A stretch of 22,788 nucleotides of DNA from a virus: positions 1 through 22,788 of IMG/VR virus record IMGVR_UViG_3300027759_000451; one strand, written 5' to 3'. The notes under the pieces are model-generated. The model was not told the origin of the DNA, ran no database searches, and was given only the letters and a program-made list of their open reading frames with translations. Shown in pieces: positions 19,704 to 22,788 of this stretch (its first letter is position 1; every line of letters begins with the position of its first letter). Both the position numbers and the translations under genes were made by a program.

Positions 19704-20020
19704 TTATAGGTCTTGCTGCAGCGATTGTTGTTTTCGGTGCTTGTTCTGCAGAAGCACAGCATCGCCATCACGGTGGCGGCGGTCGAGGTTATAATGGCGG
19801 CGGGCATCATCATCAGCGCTCAGGCAACGGATGGGTTGCACCTTTAGTCGGAGGTTTGGTCCTCGGCGGAGTGTTGTATGGTTTGAGTCAACCTTCATAT
19901 GCACCACCTCCTCCTATGTATATTGAGCAACCACGCCATCGCAGATGCTGGGTCGAACCAGTGTTCGATAGATATACTCAACAGTATCTAGGTGAACAGA
20001 GAGTTTGCCAGGGTTATTAA
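19691..20020 (+). CDS. Exported His/Gly-rich protein
   Basis: This 109-residue protein has a signal peptide (MRKVIIGLAAAIVVFGACSAEAQ), possibly a lipoprotein signal (FGAC) or a signal cleaved after AEA. Then come a His/Gly-rich stretch (HRHHGGGGRGYNGGGHHHQR) that could bind metal, a glycine-zipper-like hydrophobic segment (WVAPLVGGLVLGGVLYGL), a proline-rich linker and a C-terminal CWVEPVFDRYTQQYLGEQRVC with two cysteines. Similar proteins are common in Proteobacteria and some phages; function unknown. The start overlaps the arfA-like gene. Confidence 0.75.
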   Translation: MRKVIIGLAAAIVVFGACSAEAQHRHHGGGGRGYNGGGHHHQRSGNGWVAPLVGGLVLGGVLYGLSQPSYAPPPPMYIEQPRHRRCWVEPVFDRYTQQYLGEQRVCQGY

Positions 20021-20046
20021 AAAAAGCGCCTCACGGCGCTTTTTTA
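20020..20046. terminator. Bidirectional rho-independent terminator
   Basis: AGCGCC (20025-20030), loop TCAC and GGCGCT (20035-20040), with A-run before and T-run after. It ends the plus-strand arfA-exported-protein message and the minus-strand replication operon behind regA. Confidence 0.92.
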
Positions 20047-20445
20047 TTAGTTTCTATTACCAATTGTATATTTAGTGACTAGATTCCATTTTGATTTTTC
20101 TTTGAATGGTATGATCTTAACTTGGTTGAGAGGAATTATGTTTGATTCTACTCTGCTGTAATCAATAACTTCAACTAGTTCCCATTCATCTAGCAATGCT
20201 ACAATCCTATTGCGTCTGCCAAGATCGCCTTCAGAAAGTGTTGCTTCTTTACCATCAAGTAAAAATAGTTCCTTGAAGTGGACGATATAGTATTTGCCCT
20301 GCTTGTGCAGGATATGGCAGGATTGATATAAGGTATTGTCTTTCTTAGATGCAATACCGATTCTAGATAGTGTTTCTTTTACTTTTAAGAAATCTTCTGA
20401 ATTATATAACCTCACCTCTATCAGTTGATTTAGATCGAAGCTCAT
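20047..20445 (-). CDS. regA: RegA translational repressor
   Basis: This is a 132-residue homologue of T4 RegA, which binds ribosome sites of early mRNAs and represses their translation. EDFLKVKETLSRIGIASKKD, LYQSCHILHKQGKYYIVHFK, and near the end KWNLVTKYTIGN are near-identical to the T4 protein. Start: the ATG at 20445 with AAGGTGGG; a GTG four codons earlier is the other option. It overlaps gp62 by 44 nt. It is the last gene of the clamp/clamp-loader operon, as in T4. Confidence 0.95.
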   Translation of the reverse strand: MSFDLNQLIEVRLYNSEDFLKVKETLSRIGIASKKDNTLYQSCHILHKQGKYYIVHFKELFLLDGKEATLSEGDLGRRNRIVALLDEWELVEVIDYSRVESNIIPLNQVKIIPFKEKSKWNLVTKYTIGNRN

Positions 20446-20839
20446 TACTATTCCCACCTTTTATTATTTTTATTTTTATAAGGTTGAGTTGTTCTTTTGT
20501 GAGCACACTGAGATATTCCTGTGCTTTAAGATGACCAACATTATAATATTCCATCACCGCTTTCATGTCACTAGAATCTTCACTTTTCTTGTGCCATTTT
20601 GAAAAGCGTTTACCGGGTCTGATATTATTTATGTAATAAGCGTTTTGCATTTCATTGGGTAGAAATGAACGCATATTCATCTCATTTGCATGTAGAATAC
20701 AATCCATATAGAATGAAAACCCACGGTTAATCTGCCATGAATTGTATTCTTTTGCTGCGAGTGATGGGTTATCGGATTCACGGATAAGATCTCGCTTTGT
20801 CTTTCCGTTAATGGCATTGATAAAATCAAAGGGACTCAT
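20402..20839 (-). CDS. 62: Clamp-loader small subunit gp62
   Basis: This is a 145-residue homologue of T4 gp62. The family pattern is visible as FINAINGKTKRDL near the start, an N-terminal helix set, YYINNIRPGKRFSKWHK (T4: PRGKRYGKWAK) and YLSVLTKEQLNLIK. It is shorter than T4's 187 residues. The ATG at 20839 is chosen for AGGAGA spacing. It overlaps the CxxC gene by 14 nt and regA by 44 nt. With four gp44 subunits it opens the gp45 clamp. Confidence 0.88.
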   Translation of the reverse strand: MSPFDFINAINGKTKRDLIRESDNPSLAAKEYNSWQINRGFSFYMDCILHANEMNMRSFLPNEMQNAYYINNIRPGKRFSKWHKKSEDSSDMKAVMEYYNVGHLKAQEYLSVLTKEQLNLIKIKIIKGGNSNELRSKSTDRGEVI

Positions 20840-21047
20840 CAGCAATCTCCTCAGGTGCTTTAGCATAGGTTTCAAATTCAGAAATGCATTTCTGACAAAG
20901 ACGCATAGTGATCAACCTATGAATGTTTGGATTCTTTGTGTCGATTGTAAACTTCGCATGGAGGTGATATGTATCAGGTGTGATTGTTACATCACACCCC
21001 TTACACGTTCTAGTTTGAGTTGATTTTTCCCAGACACTTGTATGCAT
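20826..21047 (-). CDS. Small zinc-ribbon-like protein between gp44 and gp62
   Basis: This 73-residue protein has CKGC (residues 15-18) and CQKC (residues 51-54) pairs that could bind zinc, with a beta-rich middle (TYHLHAKFTID). It starts in a TGATG overlap with the gp44 stop and ends 14 nt inside gp62. In T4, genes 44 and 62 are adjacent and translationally coupled, so an insertion here is notable. Function unknown. Confidence 0.75.
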   Translation of the reverse strand: MHTSVWEKSTQTRTCKGCDVTITPDTYHLHAKFTIDTKNPNIHRLITMRLCQKCISEFETYAKAPEEIADESL

Positions 21048-21982
21048 CAGACGAACTCAATATCAATCATAATCTGAGTCAGCGCTGCTGCTAGATTGAT
21101 TTCTGGGTTTGCGACAAATGCTGCTTTGTATTGATAATCTGCCATGATCACAACAAGCAAACCACGACTTGAAGGTTTCACATAGTCATAGATCTGATCA
21201 TACAGTTTAGCAAATATCTCATCAATTGTTAAGTCACCATTATCCACGATCCACTTACGCATCTCCTGCCATTCTTTCTTCTTAAGAATAGAAATCAATG
21301 CCGCAAATGTTTCTGCTGGCATGTTAGCAAAGATACCTGTGTCTATTTGTCCATTGACGGAATATCTTTGTAGTTCATTAAGAACCCGACGCCAATCAGG
21401 CATGTACTTAGAAACAAGAGTGCCAACAACAGTTTTATCATAGGTGACTCCTTCGGTATCAAGAATATTTATGACACGCTTGAAGAATTGAGCAGCAAGT
21501 TTGGGTTGTTCTGACTTTGCAATCTTGAACTCGATAGGAACACATCTTGAATGGATTGGTTCAATAATCTTATTCTTGAGATTACATGTAAGGATGAATC
21601 CACAATTAGAAGAGAATTCTTCCATGAAGTTACGAAGTGCTGGTTGCACTCGCCAGTCAAGATAATCTGCTTCATCAATGATAACATACTTACGCCCACC
21701 TGCAAAAGAAACAGATGTTGCAAATGCAGTGATATCTGTTCTCAACGTCTCGATATTAACATTGAGCGATCCGTTGAGAACGATATAGTCAGAACCCAAT
21801 TCTTCAAGCATCGCTCGAGCGACTGTTGTTTTACCAACACCCGCCGAGCCTGCAAGAATGAGATTAGGAACATCTTTTTGGTCAACATAACCTTGGAATG
21901 CTGCTTTCAAATCAGCAGGTAGAATTGTATCCGCAACCTTTTGTGGACGATACTTTTGTGACCATAAGAATTCCTCACGCAT
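21047..21982 (-). CDS. 44: Clamp-loader ATPase gp44
   Basis: This 311-residue AAA+ ATPase has Walker A GSAGVGKT (45-52), Walker B IIDEAD (101-106), sensor/arginine-finger motif SRC (145-147), and the N-terminal LWSQKYRPQKVADTILP typical of clamp loaders. It is the same length range as T4 gp44 (319). It follows gp45 by 2 nt; the ribosome site GGAGAATAATA lies in the last codons of gp45. Confidence 0.96.
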   Translation of the reverse strand: MREEFLWSQKYRPQKVADTILPADLKAAFQGYVDQKDVPNLILAGSAGVGKTTVARAMLEELGSDYIVLNGSLNVNIETLRTDITAFATSVSFAGGRKYVIIDEADYLDWRVQPALRNFMEEFSSNCGFILTCNLKNKIIEPIHSRCVPIEFKIAKSEQPKLAAQFFKRVINILDTEGVTYDKTVVGTLVSKYMPDWRRVLNELQRYSVNGQIDTGIFANMPAETFAALISILKKKEWQEMRKWIVDNGDLTIDEIFAKLYDQIYDYVKPSSRGLLVVIMADYQYKAAFVANPEINLAAALTQIMIDIEFV

Positions 21983-21984
21983 TA

Positions 21985-22653
21985 TTATTCTCCAAACTTC
22001 GAATCTTTTTCCGCAGCAATATAGTAAACATTCACGCCAGATGCTGAAGTGAACTTGGATATCAATTTACTAGATATTTTAACATTATAATTGGAAGAAA
22101 TCAACTTAATAATGTTGTCTGCTTTAAAAATCATGTTGAAGGTTAGATCAGTAGTAGTAACATCAACACTATATTGATCAGAAGTAATGTCTTTAGCATT
22201 TGTAGCAGCAATAGAAATCTTACCATCCTTTCCAATGATAGAGATTTCTGGCAACTGCAAGACGCTTCCTGCACGAATAACTTTCTGCAGATCTTCTTGC
22301 TTGACTTCGAATTCAATCTCTGCAGATGGGAAATTTAATTCCTTTTCTGGAGGAGCAATGATCATTGATGGATCAGCACAGGTATAACTCAATTGCTGGT
22401 TGTCTGAGTTGATAGTGATCTTCTTATCAGAAAACTTCAACTCAGGTTCATTGAACAATGATACAACACCCAAGAACTTATTCAGTTCATAGATTGCAAA
22501 CTGTTGCGGAAAATTCTCCGCAATAGTTGCACGAGCAAAGATAGATTTTTGTGGTGAACATGTAGAAAGTATGCTTCCTTCACGGATAAGAATAGAAGGA
22601 TTGATTGTCGCATAGTTTTTCAGAATGTCTACGGTATTTGCACTCAATTTCAT
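21985..22653 (-). CDS. 45: Sliding clamp gp45
   Basis: This 222-residue homologue of T4 gp45 (228) forms the trimeric ring that tethers gp43 and, in T4, activates late transcription. MKLSANTVDILKNYATIN, the AIYELNKFLGVVSLF strand-helix, ADPSMIIAPPEKELNFP and a final phage-clamp-type YYIAAEKDSKFGE match. The ribosome site is AAGG, 10 nt before the ATG. It starts the clamp/clamp-loader operon. Confidence 0.96.
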   Translation of the reverse strand: MKLSANTVDILKNYATINPSILIREGSILSTCSPQKSIFARATIAENFPQQFAIYELNKFLGVVSLFNEPELKFSDKKITINSDNQQLSYTCADPSMIIAPPEKELNFPSAEIEFEVKQEDLQKVIRAGSVLQLPEISIIGKDGKISIAATNAKDITSDQYSVDVTTTDLTFNMIFKADNIIKLISSNYNVKISSKLISKFTSASGVNVYYIAAEKDSKFGE

Positions 22654-22669
22654 AATATATAACCTTTTT

Positions 22670-22788
22670 TCACGAGATGATTTTTTTCATTTCTTCATCT
22701 GATATTCCACGACGAAGAGTATAGGAATTCGTTATGCGAATCCTATCTTGAGTAAATGTGACGATTGCACCCGTTGAAAGCGCAACCG
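22670..22788 (-). CDS. C-terminal end of an unidentified gene
   Basis: The last 38 codons of a minus-strand frame end TLRRGISDEEMKKIIS before a TGA at 22670, 16 nt before the gp45 ATG. The rest is outside the window. In T4, rpbA and the gene 46 region lie here, but the visible residues do not identify either. Confidence 0.5.
   Translation of the reverse strand, partial: VALSTGAIVTFTQDRIRITNSYTLRRGISDEEMKKIIS

Noticed and set aside
1-22788. CRISPR array, insertion sequence, rRNA or integrase/attachment site
   Set aside because: No regularly spaced repeats, transposase or integrase motifs or terminal inverted repeats were seen; the only exact long direct repeat is the 30-bp promoter module.

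Overview
The window is a piece of a T4-superfamily (myovirus) phage genome. The evidence is a set of core replication and recombination genes on the minus strand: the sliding clamp (gp45), both clamp-loader subunits (gp44, gp62), the translational repressor RegA, the DNA polymerase (gp43) and the start of the recombinase UvsX. They stand in the T4 order 45-44-62-regA-43-uvsX. The DNA is AT-rich, genes are densely packed with many ATGA, TAATG and TGATG junctions, and TATAAATA late promoters are present. The accessory genes point to a Gram-negative, probably alphaproteobacterial host: a GTA-type 3TM holin, a DUF1127 protein, a Bax-inhibitor-1 protein and a PlcP/Agt-type lipid-remodelling pair. 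The host assignment is inference.

Layout from high to low coordinates on the minus strand. 22.8-20.0 kb: the end of an unidentified gene, then gp45, gp44, a small CxxC protein, gp62 and regA, closed by a bidirectional terminator near 20.03 kb. 19.7-18.9 kb (plus strand): a HAD phosphatase, then a 40-residue ArfA-like ribosome-rescue protein overlapping a His/Gly-rich exported protein. 18.8-14.8 kb (minus): small genes with strong sigma70-like promoters, then a DUF932 gene heading a chain of overlapping small genes, a signal-peptide protein, a Bax-inhibitor-1 protein and a short coiled-coil gene. 14.7-10.6 kb (minus): two HNH endonucleases, an SGNH hydrolase, a membrane protein, tRNA-Leu(UAA), a small gene, a methyltransferase, tRNA-CAU, a radical SAM protein, a 29-residue membrane peptide, a small promoter-proximal gene and a 2OG-Fe(II) oxygenase.

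9.9-8.1 kb (plus): a late-promoter operon with a coiled-coil membrane protein, an A-type Fe-S carrier, two small membrane proteins and a membrane protein resembling the sensor half of a chemoreceptor. 8.0-6.1 kb (minus): a PlcP-like phospholipase C, a 56-residue exported or anchored peptide and an Agt-like glycosyltransferase. This block matches the bacterial pathway that swaps phospholipids for glycolipids, and here it sits under a phage late-promoter motif. It converges on a holin gene (5.66-6.11 kb, plus) that has its own late promoter. 5.5-4.8 kb (minus): an Hsp20 chaperone coupled to a DUF1127 protein, ending in a terminator. 4.75-0 kb (minus): gp43, a cargo block (radical SAM protein, small acidic protein, methyltransferase), then uvsX cut by the window edge.

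Three signal classes organise expression. Sigma70-like promoters with a recurring GGTTGACA element and 17-nt spacers serve most minus-strand accessory genes and the 18.9-19.7 kb plus genes. TATAAATA late promoters serve the holin, the 8.1-9.9 kb operon and probably the plcP operon. Translational coupling does the rest. The most notable points are the phage-borne lipid-remodelling operon, the ArfA homologue, the chemoreceptor-like sensor without a signalling domain, and an HNH endonuclease whose tail copies the polymerase's clamp-binding tail at DNA level.
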